A stretch of DNA of 64,000 nucleotides from Nemertoderma westbladi (GCA_032718475.1 JAUCBJ010007911.1:1-64000), one strand, 5' to 3'. Positions 18,621 to 31,800 are shown, counted from the first letter of the stretch. Translations and numbers: made by a program. The notes: generated by a model not told the origin, from the letters alone.

Positions 18621-20483
18621 CTATGGTGCTCCCTCTAATAGGCAGCACTTGCCTACAGCCCTTCTATAGGTCTTTCTATCTTTCGCTCCCATCTTCCCAC
18701 CTATCCGCACTTCTACCGAACGGACTCTTCCGTCCTCGTCGGAGTAAGTGCCCACAACTCTCGCCAACCGCCATTGGTTGTTGATGATGGTATCATCCGT
18801 GACGATCACCAGATCACCCTCCTTTAACTCTTTGTTCGTGTTCCTCCACTTACATCTCCTGTGGAGCGTGGGTAGGTATTCCTCGACCCACCTCCTCCAG
18901 TACTCTGCGCTTATCGCTTTAGCGACTTTCCAACTCTGTTGGGAGTGTATATCGTCTGGGTCTACACCCCACATGTCGATGGTCGCTGACCTCTCCATTA
19001 GAAAGTGACTGGGCATCAGCACATCTAATGACTCCGGGTCATCATTTTCTGGGTATAGCGGTCTGCTATTAATGATACCCTCGCACTTTGCTAGTACCGT
19101 CCTCAGCACGTCCTCTGTAACCATGTGGGTGTTCATCAATTTCGTCATCAGACGCTTGGAACTACCCACTAGTCTCTTGACGCATCCTAGAGTATGCGGA
19201 GCATACGGCGTCCTCCTCTCCCACTTCACTTGTCGTCTTCTCATGGCTGCTCTGACTTCTTCCCCTTCCAGGATATCCAAGGCATCCGCCATCTCGTTCT
19301 CCACCCCCACAAAGTTGGTTCCGCTGTCAGAATATATTACTGCAATCGTCCCACCTTTGCGGTCTCTGAACCTTTCTAGAGCATTAATGAATGCTGATGC
19401 GGTTGCATCTTGGGCGAGTTCTATCCCTACCGCCCGTGTATTGTTACATACGAAGATGATGCCGTAGCGCTTCTCCGTGTGCCGCATCACCTTAATCTTT
19501 ATTGGCCCGAACATATCCACACCGCAATGCGTAAATGGCGGGTCGTGCTGTCTTACTCTACTGGCCGGTAGTGGCGCCATTTCCTGTATGGCCCGCTCCT
19601 TCTTAGCTCGTCGGCAGGTCTGGCATTGCCCCACTACCGCCTTTACCTTCTTTCTCAACTGTTTGACCCAAAAGGTCCTTCGTATCTCTGTGAGGGTACG
19701 GTTGGTGCCCCCGTGCAATATCGACTTATGGGAGTCCCAGATGATCTGATGGACTATCGGTGATCCATTGGGGATGATGATGGGCTTTGGTGGGATGACA
19801 ATACTGTTGTTGTTCAACACCCTAGAGTTCATTACTAGGATCCCGTCATCAATAAGTTGTGGTGACAGTGCGATCAGTTCGCTGTCCCGTCGGAGATGCT
19901 GTTGTTTACCGACGCGTTCCACTTCGTTGCCGTAATTCTTCCTCTGTTCGTAGTGGATGACGGCTTTGGCCGCCCCCTCCAGATCGACGGTTATTTTACC
20001 CTTTGTATCTCTACCGATTCCCCTAAGGAAGTCCCCGAAGGCTCTCCAGTACGCTACTAACTTCTTGGTCTTATACCAACTAGAGCTGTAGCTAAGGAGT
20101 TTGTCCGTTGGGTTATCGCACAGTTCTTCCGGTTTCGGTTGCACGTCCCTTATCTCCCTCACCATCTGGCTGTATATCTCCTCACCTTCTGAATCTACTC
20201 CCTCCTCTTCTAACGCTACTTGTTCTGCGCCCGGGTCCACCTTTCTCATCGGCAGCCAGGCTGTCCTGTCGTTCAGAAATTGCGGCCCATGCTGCCACAA
20301 TACTTCCTTCTTCAAGAAAGTGTGGCGTGCCACGCCCCTCGATAACAAGTCCGCTGGGTTCTCGTCCGTTGGGCAGTAGTGCCACCTTCCTAACTCCGTA
20401 ATTGCCCTTATTTTGTCCACCCTATTTGCGACGAATATAGGGTATCTCGTCCTTTCGTTGTGTAGCCAACCGAGCACTACCAT
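18621..20483 (-). pseudogene. BEL/Pao RNase H end, integrase and C-terminal domain
   Basis: The frame opens inside RNase H (VVLGWLHNERTRYPIFVANR, then RWHYCPTDENPADLLSRG with its Asp). Next comes the zinc-binding HHCC domain: HKSILHGGTNRTL and CQTCRRAKK. The catalytic core has CGVDMFGP (first Asp) and IYSDSGTNF (second Asp). Where BEL/Pao integrases have HxGGxWERLV, this copy reads PHTLGCVKRLVGSSKR, so the catalytic Glu is Lys. The C-terminal WRLARVVGTYSDEDGRVR block is the extension usual in Pao-type polyproteins. The frame is one base off from the RT frame, with the join near 20485 and loss of the expected WTDS segment of RNase H. It is 620 codons with no internal stop. Confidence 0.9.
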
Positions 20484-22032
20484 GGAATGAATGGTGTGTT
20501 TCCACTATGTTGGGAATAGCGTCCACTAAGTAGGCTGTGGCCCTAACTCCTAATCTCGCAGCTGTCAACTCGAGTTTCGGAACTGATGCTGAATCTGGTG
20601 GCGTCAACTTCGCTTTACTGAATGCGAGTCTGGGCTTGTGAGCCCCCTCTCTTTGTACTAAGTAGAGTGCCGCTCCGTATGCCTCTAATGACGCATCGGA
20701 GAACATATGTAAATCCAGATTCGTCATGTCCCCATCCGGGAAATATACACGTGGCATGCTGCATGTTCCCATCTGCTCTAAACTCTCTGTCCACTTGCTC
20801 CATTGATTGCTAATCTCTTCCGGGACCTCTGTGTCCCATTCGTCCTTTAATTTGTATACTCTCTTGAGTATCTGTTTCCCCGTGACTAGTAATGGGGATG
20901 CTAGGCCTAGGGGATCGTATATCCTCGCTATATACGACACATAGCCCCTCTTTGTGTGGATACCTGCGCCCTCCTGACTCAACTGGTATTTCAACTCGTC
21001 TGTCTCTCGGTTCCACACGATTCCTAGTGCCTTCTGCTGGGACTCCACTCTCTTGTTCGCCATGTCCTGTCCCTTGGCTGTTGTGGGATTCTCCATGGTC
21101 GACTCTGGCCTCCTGTCCTCTATGGCTTTCATGAACTCTTGCGAGCTGGATTGGAACTTGGTTAGGTTGAACCCGGATCCTTTTAGGATGTCGCGAACCT
21201 CGCGCCCCGTGTCCAGTAGTTTCTTAACCATATTTCCAGACTCCATCCCGTCATCTACATAGAAACCTCGTCGAATCATATCGACGGCTTTGGTGCTGAA
21301 CTTATTCTCCTTCCCTTCTACCGTGTCTCTTATGGCCATAGTCATTGTAAACGAAGACGACTTGGCTCCCATATTCTGTACTATCATCTTATACATTGGT
21401 ATGGTCGACGGTTCCTCATCGCCGTCGTACCATAGGAAGCGCTGGCTATCGCTATCCTCTTCCGTTACACGGACTTGGTTGAACATGCCTTCGATGTCGC
21501 AGGTGAAAGCGTGTTTACCATTCCTGAATCTGAGTAGGACCTCGATCCCTGAGTTGTAGATGTTGGGACCCTCCAGCAGATAATCGTTTAGGCATTTTCC
21601 GTTGGTCTTGGCCGATGCATCAACTACCATCCGCAGTTTACCTTTCTTTGGGTGTAGAGCCACGTGGAGTGGCAGGTAATAGGTCCTGTCCGTGTTTGGT
21701 TCATCGACCGGTAACTCCACGGCCCATCCTTTCTCGACATACTTTCTAATTGTCTTATGAATGTACTCATTCTTCTCGGGGCTCCGTTTTAGCGTCTGCT
21801 TCAACTTACGAAGCCTTGTGAGTACCATCCCTTTGTTGTCGGGTAACGGTAGCTTCAGTAGCTTCCATACCATCCCTATGGTATACTTCCCCTCATCGCA
21901 TGTCATCGATTCCTTTACACTTTGTAAAGCCTGCTTGTCTTCTACCGAGGTTCCGATCCTGGTCTCCTTTAATCCCTCAAAATCCCGCCTGAGCAGTCTC
22001 CTGAGCTGCTCCTCCGCTCCCTCATCTCCCAT
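20422..22032 (-). pseudogene. BEL/Pao reverse transcriptase and RNase H front part
   Basis: It is in frame with the protease and separated from it by one TGA (22035-22033). The N-terminal EEQLRRLLRRDFEGL and SVEDKQAL blocks match the region that precedes RT in BEL/Pao. RT motifs follow: PLHVALHPKKGKLRMVVDAS, CLNDYLLEGPN, AFTCDIEGMFNQVRV (first catalytic Asp) and RGFYVDDGMES (YxDD). RNase H starts with LDLHMFSDASLEAYGAALYL (Asp) and KLELTAARLGV (Glu). The frame is lost near 20490, inside RNase H, and coding continues in the integrase frame. RT copies the element's RNA into DNA in the cytoplasmic particle. Confidence 0.92.
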
Positions 22033-22035
22033 TTC

Positions 22036-23076
22036 TCACATGATTCCCGCGAACATGCATCCTGATGTCTCCGACATCCTAAATGGTATCTTACTCCTGA
22101 TTGGGCCACTCAGCGTCCACCCGAATGGTGTTAATATCGCCACCGGGTCACACTGCCTGTCTTCGCCGAAGACCGTTTGCATTCTCTCGTGGGCCGTCGG
22201 GCAGTCCATTCCTACTATGATGGATACCTTCCTGACGTCCACCTCTGGGATTGAGAAGTCAATACTGTCCAGGAATCTATATTGTTCGACCTCGATGTTG
22301 GTTGGCCGCCTGGCGTTAATATTTATCGACTCTATCACCTGGATGGGGTCTATGGTCACCCCATAGTTGCATCCCGGTGCTATCGCTGCTATCGCGCACC
22401 GTCCGGTCCTCATCTCCAGAACCTCATCTTTGCTGGAGATGGTTGTTACCGCCATTCTACTTGGCCTCGTTCTCAATCCTATCTCTTCGGCCACCCAATC
22501 CTCAACTAAGGTGAAGGCTGCACCACTGTCGACCAGCATCAGTGTGGTTACTGATCGATTGCCTTCCCCGATTATCCTTACTGGTACTACCCCCAATAGT
22601 ACCGTTCCTCTCTTCCTCGCCACTACGGTGCTCGTTGCCATTGTCTGTCCTTTACTCTGACCGAACTTAATTGGCATTTCTTTGCATTGGTTGGCTCTAT
22701 GTCCACTCATCACACATCGCGAGCAGATTTCATTTTTTCTCGCGTATTCTACCTGATCTTCCCTGGGTAGCGCCTGCCAATACCTGCAGTTCATGGTCCG
22801 ATGAAGCGCATTTGTGTGTAGTTGGCATTTGCTCTTTGGGTTGTAGCCATCCTTATAAAGTGTGTTGCATATCGCACTTATATTTGTACCAAAGTCCCTA
22901 CTATTCTTATTCTTTGGGTTCGGCCTACTGGGCGTGCTGGGGTTATGGTTATTTGTGTTGTTGTTTTTCCCCTGTCCGCTCCATGATGTGGTCTTACCCC
23001 CGGCTACTTGTGGACTGGTAGTCAGTCCCCAGCGTTGCTGCGTACGGCAGCGACTGTCTGAGCTTTGGCAATTCAT
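22036..23076 (-). pseudogene. BEL/Pao zinc knuckles and aspartic protease
   Basis: The frame begins inside the Gag-Pol region with an Asn-rich stretch. It then has two zinc knuckles, one of the CHHC form usual in BEL/Pao (CQLHTNALHRTMNC) and one CCHC (CSRCVMSGHRANQC). The aspartic protease follows with the active-site triad in TLMLVDSGAAFTLVEDWV, then a long insert, and VSIIVGMDCPTAH and ILTPFGWTLSGPI toward RT. The frame stops at TGA (22035-22033), but RT sequence continues in the same frame, so one nonsense change separates them. The protease would mature Gag and Pol. Confidence 0.9.
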
Positions 23077-25118
23077 TTGACGCGTTATGCTCTGGTTTCG
23101 GCCTGTGGTAATTGGTCTTTGATCCCTTTCCCAGGCTATCCTCGCTGTAGACTGGGTCCGTTATAAGTTCAGCTTCCTAGTTTAAGAAGCTTGACATCTC
23201 TTCTAAACCCGGTTCCGCACCCTTCCTATCTCGAGTGGAGAAAGCAATTTTCTCCACTTATTGCGCAGCCACATCGGTAGTGCCTGGGCTATCGTAGTGA
23301 TGTTGTTGGACGCGTTGAGTTTGTATAGCGCGTCCAGCGTCGAGCGATCGCTGTTAGCTAGTATCACCCGTTAAATCAATTAAATCCTCCAAATCAATTA
23401 AATTGTTTTGCACGCCTAAATTAGAAACGGAATTATTTTGTTTGTTGTTTGTATCTGAATTATTCTGCGTATTTATATTATTTGGATTATTTTGTAAATT
23501 TACATTATTTGAATTATTTTGTAGATTTATATTACTTGAACCATTTGTATTTAAATTTAAATTACTACTACTAGGTAAAATATTTCCTGCAATGAAAGTT
23601 TGGTTAGAATTATCCAATACGGTACTATTAATATTAACGTTATCTACTGTATTATTATTACCCCCCCCCCCCCCCCCCCCCGCCCGTACGGTCACACCAG
23701 TCTTGGGTCTGTCGTGCGGTCCCTGTAAGTGGGGTATTAATAAATGGTTCCACAACCCTTGGCTCCTCATAAATACTCGAGCCAGCCTCGCTCTCTGACA
23801 GCCCCATCTGCGCCAGTTCTAGTCGGCGCTTCTGTTTCGTCTGATACTGCATAAGCCCCCTTAGCCGGGCATGCATACCATCCCGAACACGTTTTCTCTC
23901 ACTCTCTCTCTCTCTCTATCCTCCCGTGAACTCTGATTGGCTAACTCTGCCTCTCTCGCAACTCTCTTAAGTTGTCTCTCCTCACGTTCTCTCCGCTCAT
24001 TATCCGCCCTCACCTCACGCTCTTTATGTTCCGCCTCACGCTCTTTACGTTCCGCCTCACTCGCCGCCTCGCGCTCCTCTTGCTCCTTCCTTTCCATCCT
24101 TCCTATTTCCTCGCACTTCCTAAAGCTTCTCGCGGCCCTCTCGGCCCTCTCTTTGTTCTCTCTTAACCAGCTCTTTCTCCTGCTCTATTAACGCACTCTC
24201 TTCCTCTAACTGTCTCACTAATTCTCTCTGGTCTAGCGCCGCAAGATCGAGTTGGCACGCCAGATCTATTTCTCGCACCCGTTTTTCTTTTGCGGAGGAT
24301 GTAGTGAACTTATCGGTTGCGACGGACTCCCCTCGCCTTCCCGTCCTGCTAACTTTCCCCCGCCTCCCGGAACTTCCTCCGACCGACGAGACCGAATCCT
24401 CGGGTTTAACTTCGGATTCGCCCTCCTCAGGTCTCTTCCAACCCACTAATTTTACTCCCCGGGCATCGACTAAGTATGGCCCTACGTACACTACGCTAGG
24501 TTCCATACCCCTACATTCCCATAGTTCAAACAGTTCGCTGGCAACCCATCTCGCTCTCTCATCGGCCAGTTCTCCCTGTCCAAAACGCATTAAGTAATCA
24601 AAGTGTCTGTTCGACTCACCTAATCGTTTCCTCAGCTTTACCTCGTCTACCTTCGCCCCTCCTTTGGCCTCTTTCAGTTGCTTTCGGGTCGCGGCGTAGG
24701 CTCGTCGGAGCCGGTCGCTGACCCCGACGTCCTCGTCGCCGACGTCTCCTTTGTCCCTCCGTGTCCGGCGTCGTACCGGCGGCCCCACCGTCGTCGTTCC
24801 GGTGGGCCGTCTGTCGCCCTCGGCCTGTGGCTGGCCGGCGACTTCGGCACGTCGACCGCCGCTGTGTGTTGACTCGTCTCTCTCCCCCCTCGACTCGTCT
24901 CTCCCTTCTCTCGATTCGTCTCTCCCTTCTCTTGATTCGTCTCTCCCTTCTCTCGACTCGCTCTCTCGTTGTAGACGGCCCCCCTCCTCTTGGATTGCCG
25001 AATCACCTATTATCGATGGATCCGGCATCGTGGGTCTATACCGTCGCGTCGCGGCCTCGCGGATCGTTAGATCGCTGTCCGGGGTCCGCGGCGGTGTCGC
25101 TTCTCCTTCTCGACTCAT
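23077..25118 (-). pseudogene. BEL/Pao Gag, frame-broken
   Basis: It starts at ATG 25118. Residues ~60-90 are short tandem repeats of SREGRDE. The helical segment RLRRAYAATRKQLKEAKGGA to ELADERARWVASELFELWEC (about residues 130-205) fits the N-terminal Gag helices of BEL/Pao. A long charged coiled coil (from about 24300 down to about 23870) crosses a frame change near 24110. After another frame change and the G/C tract at 23661-23681, an Asn-rich region follows (NNNTVDNVNINSTVLDNSN). Still further, in another frame, DALYKLNASNNITTIAQALP and MWLRNKWRK look like the conserved Gag segment before the zinc knuckles. At least three frame changes make this copy non-functional as read. Confidence 0.75.
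23661..23681. repeat. 21-base C tract inside Gag
   Basis: This is a run of 21 C on the plus strand (poly-Gly codons on the minus strand). The Gag frame before it and the frame after it differ by one base. A length change in the tract would join them. The length may be polymorphic or wrongly assembled. Confidence 0.8.
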
Positions 25119-25271
25119 CTTTACTTCACTTTAGTATAGATTGGTGGCTGGCAGTCACAGTAACAGGCAGCTTGGTTCTTTCCACTAGGGCAGTCAGGCA
25201 GTTGCTCGATCTTTCCACTATTAGGGCAGCTGCTAGGTTTCTATAACTCAGGGCAGTGTGAGTCTTATCAC

Positions 25272-25853
25272 TGTGACGGGATCCACCGAGGATCCCGGTT
25301 TATCCGATTTCTTAACTACGCGTCCCCGCCGTGTGCATGAAAAGAGTCCTGGTGTTACTGTGTTATTAACTCTGGTTATTGTTGGTAACGTATGAATAAT
25401 GTATAGAGTATAAGCACAGTTTATGGATTGCAGGATTGGATGAGTACCGGTAACGTACAAATGTGATATAATGGCAGTGGACGGAGACGGTGATAAGAGT
25501 CTCGGTACCACCCTAACTAACTGACTAAAGAGTGAATGAATGATACACTGACATGGTAATATATTGCACCGGTTGGCTGCATTACACTACTCAGCCGATG
25601 CCTTCCCCCCATTGGCTAATAACTCACTTGTCACCCTCCCATTTCCCTGGGTGTGCTTCCCCCCCCCCTGCTGCTGTCTCTCTCTCCCTCCCGGAGGTAT
25701 AACCTCTGACCCCCGCTGTGTGTGTTCCCTTGGGGCCTATTGTCCCCGCTTATTGGGGTGACACGAGGTTGATTGGTAACCAACCTCGTGCTCCCAATAT
25801 TGCTTAAAACCAACTCTGTGTGGGCCTGGTTAGCGGAATTGAATACGCTAACA
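25272..25853 (-). repeat. 5' LTR of the BEL/Pao element
   Basis: It is 582 bp against 570 for the other LTR. The 12-base difference is fully explained by an 8-base insertion near 25356 and four extra bases in a C-rich run near 25665. The leader 25119-25271 holds two copies of a TTTCCACTA...GGGCAG motif. A canonical tRNA primer site starting TGG was not seen directly next to the LTR. Confidence 0.95.
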
Positions 25854-28800
25854 AGTAAAATCAACACCAAAGTCAGTATTGAGCCTGCAATATCGAACAG
25901 TAAAATCAACACCAGAGTCAGTAATGAGCCTGCAATATCGAACAGTAAAATTAACCCCAGAGCCAGTAATGGGCCTGAAATATCGAACAGTAAAATCAAC
26001 ACCAAAGTCAGTATTGAGCCTGCAATATCGAACAGTAAAATCAACCCCAGAGCCAGTAATGAGCCTGCAATATCGAACAGTAAAATCAACACCAGAGTCA
26101 GTAATGAGCCTGCAATATCGAACAGTAAAATCAACACCAGAGCCAGTAATGGGCCTGTAATATTGAAAACATCAACACCAGAGTCAGTAATAAGCCTGCA
26201 ATAACATCAACACCAAAGTCAGTGATGAGCCTGCAATATCGAAAAGTAAAATCAACACCAGAGCCAGTAATGAGCCTGCAATATCGAACAGTAAAATCAA
26301 CACCAGAGTCAGTAATGAGCCTGCGATATCGAACAGTAAAATCAACCCCAGAGTCAGTAATGAGCTTGCAATATCAAACAGTAAAATCAACCCCAGAGCC
26401 AGTAATGGGCCTGTAATATTGAAAACATCAACATCAGAGTCAGTAATGAGCCTACAATAACATCAACACCAGAGTCAGTAATGAGCCTGCAATATCGAAC
26501 AGTAAAATCAACGCCAGAGCCAGTAATGAGCCTGCAATATCGAACAGTAAAATCAACACCAGAGTCAGTAATGAGCCTGCAATAACATCAACACCAGAGT
26601 CAGTAATGAGCCTGCAATATCGAACAGTAAAATCAACCCCAGAGCCAGTAATGAGCCTGCAATATCGAACAGTAAAATCAACATAAGTGTCAGTAATGAG
26701 CTTTCAATATCGAACAGTAAAATCAACCCCAGAGTCAGTAATGAGCCTGCAATATCGAACAGTAAAATCAACCACAGAGCCAGTAATGAGACTGCAATAT
26801 CGAACAGTAAAATCAACCACAGAGCCAGTAATGAGCCTGAACCCAGAGCCAGTAATGAGCCTGCAATATCGAACAGTAAAATCAACCCCAGAGTCAGTAA
26901 TGAGCCTGCAATATCGAACAGTAAAATCAACCCCAGAGCCAGTAATGAGCCTGCAATAACATCAACCCCAGAGCCAGTAATGAGCCTGAAATATCAAACA
27001 GTAAAATCAACACCAGAGTCAGTAATGAGCCTGCGATATCGAAAAGTAAAATCAACCCCAGAGTCAGTAATGAGCCTGCAATATCGAACAATAAAATCAA
27101 CCCCAGAGCCAGTAATGGGCCTGTAATATTGAAAACATCAACACCAGAGTCAGTAATGACCCTGCAATAACATCAACACCAGAGTCAGTAATGAGCCTGC
27201 GATATCGAACAGTAAAATCAACATAAGTGTCAGTAATGAGCCTGCGATATCGAACAGTAAAATCAACCCCAGAGCCAGTAATGAGCCTGCAATATCGAAC
27301 AGTGAAATCAACACAAGTGTCAGTAATGAGCCTGCGATATGGAACAGTAAAATCAACCCCAGAGCCAGTAATGAGCCTGCAATATCGAACAGTAAAATCA
27401 ACACCAAAGTCAGTATTGAGCCTGCAATATCGAACAGCAAAATCAACCTCAGAGCCAGTAATGGGCCTGAAATATCGAACAGTAAAATCAACACCAAAGT
27501 CAGTATTGAGCCTGCAATATCGAACAGTAAAATCAACCCCAGAGCCAGTAATGAGCCTGCAATATCGAACAGTAAAATCAACCCCAGAGTCAGTAATTAG
27601 CCTGCAATATCGAATAGTAAAATCAACACTAGAGCAGGAATGGGCCTGAAATATCGAACAGTAAAATCAACACCAAAGTCAGTATTGAGCCTGCAATATC
27701 GAACAGTAAAATCAACCCCAGATTCAGTAATGAGCCTGCAATATCGAACAGTAAAATCAACCCCAGAGCCAGTAATGAGCCTGAAATATCGAACAGTAAA
27801 ATCAACACCAAAGTCAGTATTGACCCTGCAATATCGAACAGTAAAATCAACCCCAGAGCCAGTAATGAGCCTGCAATATCGAACAGTAAAATCAACACCA
27901 GAGTCAGTAATGAGCCTGCGATATCGAACAGTAAAATCAACCCCAGAGTCAGTAATGAGCTTGCAATATCGAACAGTAAAATCAACCCCAGAGCCAGTAA
28001 TGAGCCTGCAATATCGAACAGTAAAATCAACCCCAGAGCCAGTAATGAGCCTGCAATATCGAACAGTAAAATCAACACCAGAGTCAGTAATGAGCCTGCG
28101 ATATCGAACAGTAAAATCAACCCCAGAGTCAGTAATGAGCTTGCAATATCGAACAGTAAAATCAACCCCAGAGCCAGTAATGAGCCTGAAATATCGAACA
28201 GTAAAATCAACACCAAAGTGAGTATTGAGCCTGCAATATCGAACAGTAAAATCAACCCCAGAGCCAGTAATGAGCCTGCAATATCGAACAGTAAAATCAA
28301 CTCCAGAGTCAGTAATGAGCCTGAAATATCAAACAGTAAACTCAACTCCAGAGTCAGTAATGAGCCTGCGATATCGAAAAGTAAAATCAACCCCAGAGTC
28401 AGTAATGAGCCTGCAATATCGAACAGTAAAATCAACCCCAGAGCCAGTAATGGGCCTGTAATATTGAAAACATCAACACCAGAGTCAGTAATGACCCTGC
28501 AATAACATCAACACCAGAGTCAGTAATGAGCCTGCGATATCGAACAGTAAAATCAACATAAGTGTCAGTAATGAGCCTGCGATATCGAACAGTAAAATCA
28601 ACCCCAGAGCCAGTAATGAGCCTGCAATATCGAACAGTAAAATCAACACAAGTGTCAGTAATGAGCCTGCGATATCGAACAGTAAAATCAACCCCAGAGC
28701 CAGTAATGAGCCTGCAATATCGAACAGTAAAATCAACCCCAGAGTCAGTAATGGGACTGCAATATCGAACAGTAAAATCAACACCAAAGTCAGTATTGAG

Positions 28801-31800
28801 CCTGCAATATCGAACAGTAAAATCAACCTCAGAGCCAGTAATGGGCCTGTAATATTGAAAACATCAACACCAGAGTCAGTAATGAGCCTGCAATAACATC
28901 AACTCCAGAGCCAGTAATGAGCCTGCAATATCGAACAGTAAAATCAACCCCAGAGCCAGTAATGGGCCTGAAATATCGAACAGTAAAATCAACACCAAAG
29001 TCAGTATTGAGCCTGCAATATCGAACAGTAAAATCAACCCCAGAGCCAGTAATGAGCCTGCAATATCGAACAGTAAAATCAACCCCAGAGTCAGTAATGA
29101 GCCTGCAATATCGAATAGTAAAATCAACACTAGAGCAGGAATGGGCCTGAAATATCGAACAGTAAAATCAACACCAAAGTCAGTATTGAGCCTGCAATAT
29201 CGAACAGTAAAATCAACCCCAGATTCAGTAATGAGCCTGCAATATCGAACAGTAAAATCAACCCCAGAGCCAGTAATGAGCCTGAAATATCGAACAGTAA
29301 AATCAACACCAAAGTCAGTATTGAGCCTGCAATATCGAACAGTAAAATCAACCCCAGAGCCAGTAATGAGCCTACAATATCGAACAGTAAAATCAACACC
29401 AGAGTCAGTAATGAGCCTGCGATATCGAACAGTAAAATCAACCCCAGAGTCAGTAATGAGCTTGCAATATCGAACAGTAAAATCAACACCAGAGTCAGTA
29501 ATGAGCTTGCAATATCAAACAGTAAAATCAACCCCAGAGCCAGTAATGGGCCTGTAATATTGAAAACATCAACACCAGAGTCAGTAATGAGCCTACAATA
29601 ACATCAACACCAGAGTCAGTAATGAGCCTGCAATATCGAACAGTAAAATCAACCCCAGAGCCAGTAATGAGCCTGCAATATCGAACAGTAAAATCAACAC
29701 CAGAGTCAGTAATGAGCCTGCAATAACATCAACACCAGAGTCAGTAATGAGCCTGTAATATCGAACAGTAAAATCAACCCCAGAGCCAGTAATGAGCCTG
29801 CAATATCGAACAGTAAAATCAACACCAGAGTCAGTAATGAGCCTGCAATAACATCAACCCCAGAGCCAGTAATGAGCCTGAAATATCAAACAGTAAAATC
29901 AACACCAGAGTCAGTAATGAGCCTGCGATATCGAAAAGTAAAATCAACCCCAGAGTCAGTAATGAGCCTGCAATATCGAACAGTAAAATCAACCCCAGAG
30001 CCAGTAATGGGCCTGTAATATTGAAAACATCAACACCAGAGTCAGTAATGACCCTGCAATAACATCAACACCAGAGTCAGTAATGAGCCTGCGATATCGA
30101 ACAGTAAAATCAACATAAGTGTCAGTAATGAGCCTGCGATATCGAACAGTAAAATCAACCCCAGAGCCAGTAATGAGCCTGCAATATCGAACAGTAAAAT
30201 CAACACAAGTGTCAGTAATGAGCCTGCGATATCGAACAGTAAAATCAACCCCAGAGCCAGTAATGAGCCTGCAATATCGAACAGTAAAATCAACCCCAGA
30301 GTCAGTAATGGGACTGCAATATCGAACAGTAAATCAACACCAAAGTCAGTATTGAGCCTGCAATATCGAACAGTAAAATCAACCTCAGAGCCAGTAATGG
30401 GCCTGTAATATTGAAAACATCAACACCAGAGTCAGTAATGAGCCTGCAATAACATCAACTCCAGAGCCAGTAATGAGCCTGCAATATCGAACAGTAAAAT
30501 CAACCTCAGAGCCAGTAATGGGCCTGTATTATTGAAAAGATCAACACCAGAGTCAGTAATGAGCCTGCAATAACATCAACACCAGAGTCAGTAATGTGCC
30601 TGCAATATCGAACAGTAAAATCAACCCCAGAGCCAGTAATGAGCTTGCAATATCGAACAGTAAAATCAACCCCAGAACCAGTAATGAGCCTGCAATATCG
30701 AACAGTAAAATCAACCCCAGAGCCAGTAATGAGCCTGCAATATCGAACAGTAAAATCAACCCCAGAGTCAGTAATGAGCCTGCAATATCGAACAGTAAAA
30801 TCAACACCAGAGTCAGTAATGAGCCTGCGATATCGAACAGTAAAATCAACCTCAGAGCCAGTAATGGGCCTGTAATATTGAAAACATCAACACCAGAGTC
30901 AGTAATGAGCCTGCAATAACATCAACCCCAGAGCCAGTAATGAGCCTGAAATATCAAACAGTAAACTCAACACCAGAGTCAGTAATGAGCCTGCGATATC
31001 GAAAAGTAAAATCAACCCCAGAGTCAGTAATGAGCCTGCAATATCGAACAGTAAAATCAACCCCAGAGCCAGTAATGGGCCTGTAATATTGAAAACATCA
31101 ACACCAGAGTCAGTAATGACCCTGCAATAACATCAACACCAGAGTCAGTAATGAGCCTGCGATATCGAACAGTAAAATCAACATAAGTGTCAGTAATGAG
31201 CCTGCGATATCGAACAGTAAAATCAACCCCAGAGCCAGTAATGAGCCTGCAATATCGAACAGTAAAATCAACACAAGTGTCAGTAATGAGCCTGCGATAT
31301 CGAACAGTAAAATCAACCCCAGAGCCAGTAATGAGCCTGCAATATCGAACAGTAAAATCAACCCCAGAGTCAGTAATGGGACTGCAATATCGAACAGTAA
31401 AATCAACACCAAAGTCAGTATTGAGCTTGCAATATCGAACAGTAAAATCAACCTCAGAGCCAGTAATGGGCCTGTAATATTGAAAACATCAACACCAGAG
31501 TCAGTAATGAGCCTGCAATAACATCAACTCCAGAGCCAGTAATGAGCCTGCAATATCGAACAGTAAAATCAACCCCAGAGCCAGTAATGGGCCTGAAATA
31601 TCGAACAGTAAAATCAACACCAAAGTCAGTATTGAGCCTGCAATATCGAACAGTAAAATCAACCCCAGAGCCAGTAATGAGCCTGCAATATCGAACAGTA
31701 AAATCAACCCCAGAGTCAGTAATGAGCCTGCAATATCGAATAGTAAAATCAACACTAGAGCAGGAATGGGCCTGAAATATCGAACAGTAAAATCAACACC

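Larger units (their letters stand above)
13381..25853 (-). mobile_element. BEL/Pao LTR retrotransposon, 12.47 kb, inserted in minisatellite A
   Basis: It is bounded by direct LTRs (13381-13950 and 25272-25853) with TG...CA ends and a 5-bp target duplication AGTAA (13376-13380 and 25854-25858). Removing the element restores a perfect minisatellite unit. The coding strand is minus: Gag (25118-23077), zinc knuckles and protease (23076-22036), RT and RNase H (22032-20422), integrase (20483-18621), then an extra frame (17629-15159) before the 3' LTR. The domain order PR-RT-RH-INT, the YVDD box and the C-terminal integrase extension fit BEL/Pao. The LTRs differ by about four substitutions, one 8-bp indel and a 4-bp homopolymer difference, so insertion is recent. 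The coding regions nevertheless carry several stops and frameshifts. Confidence 0.95.
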
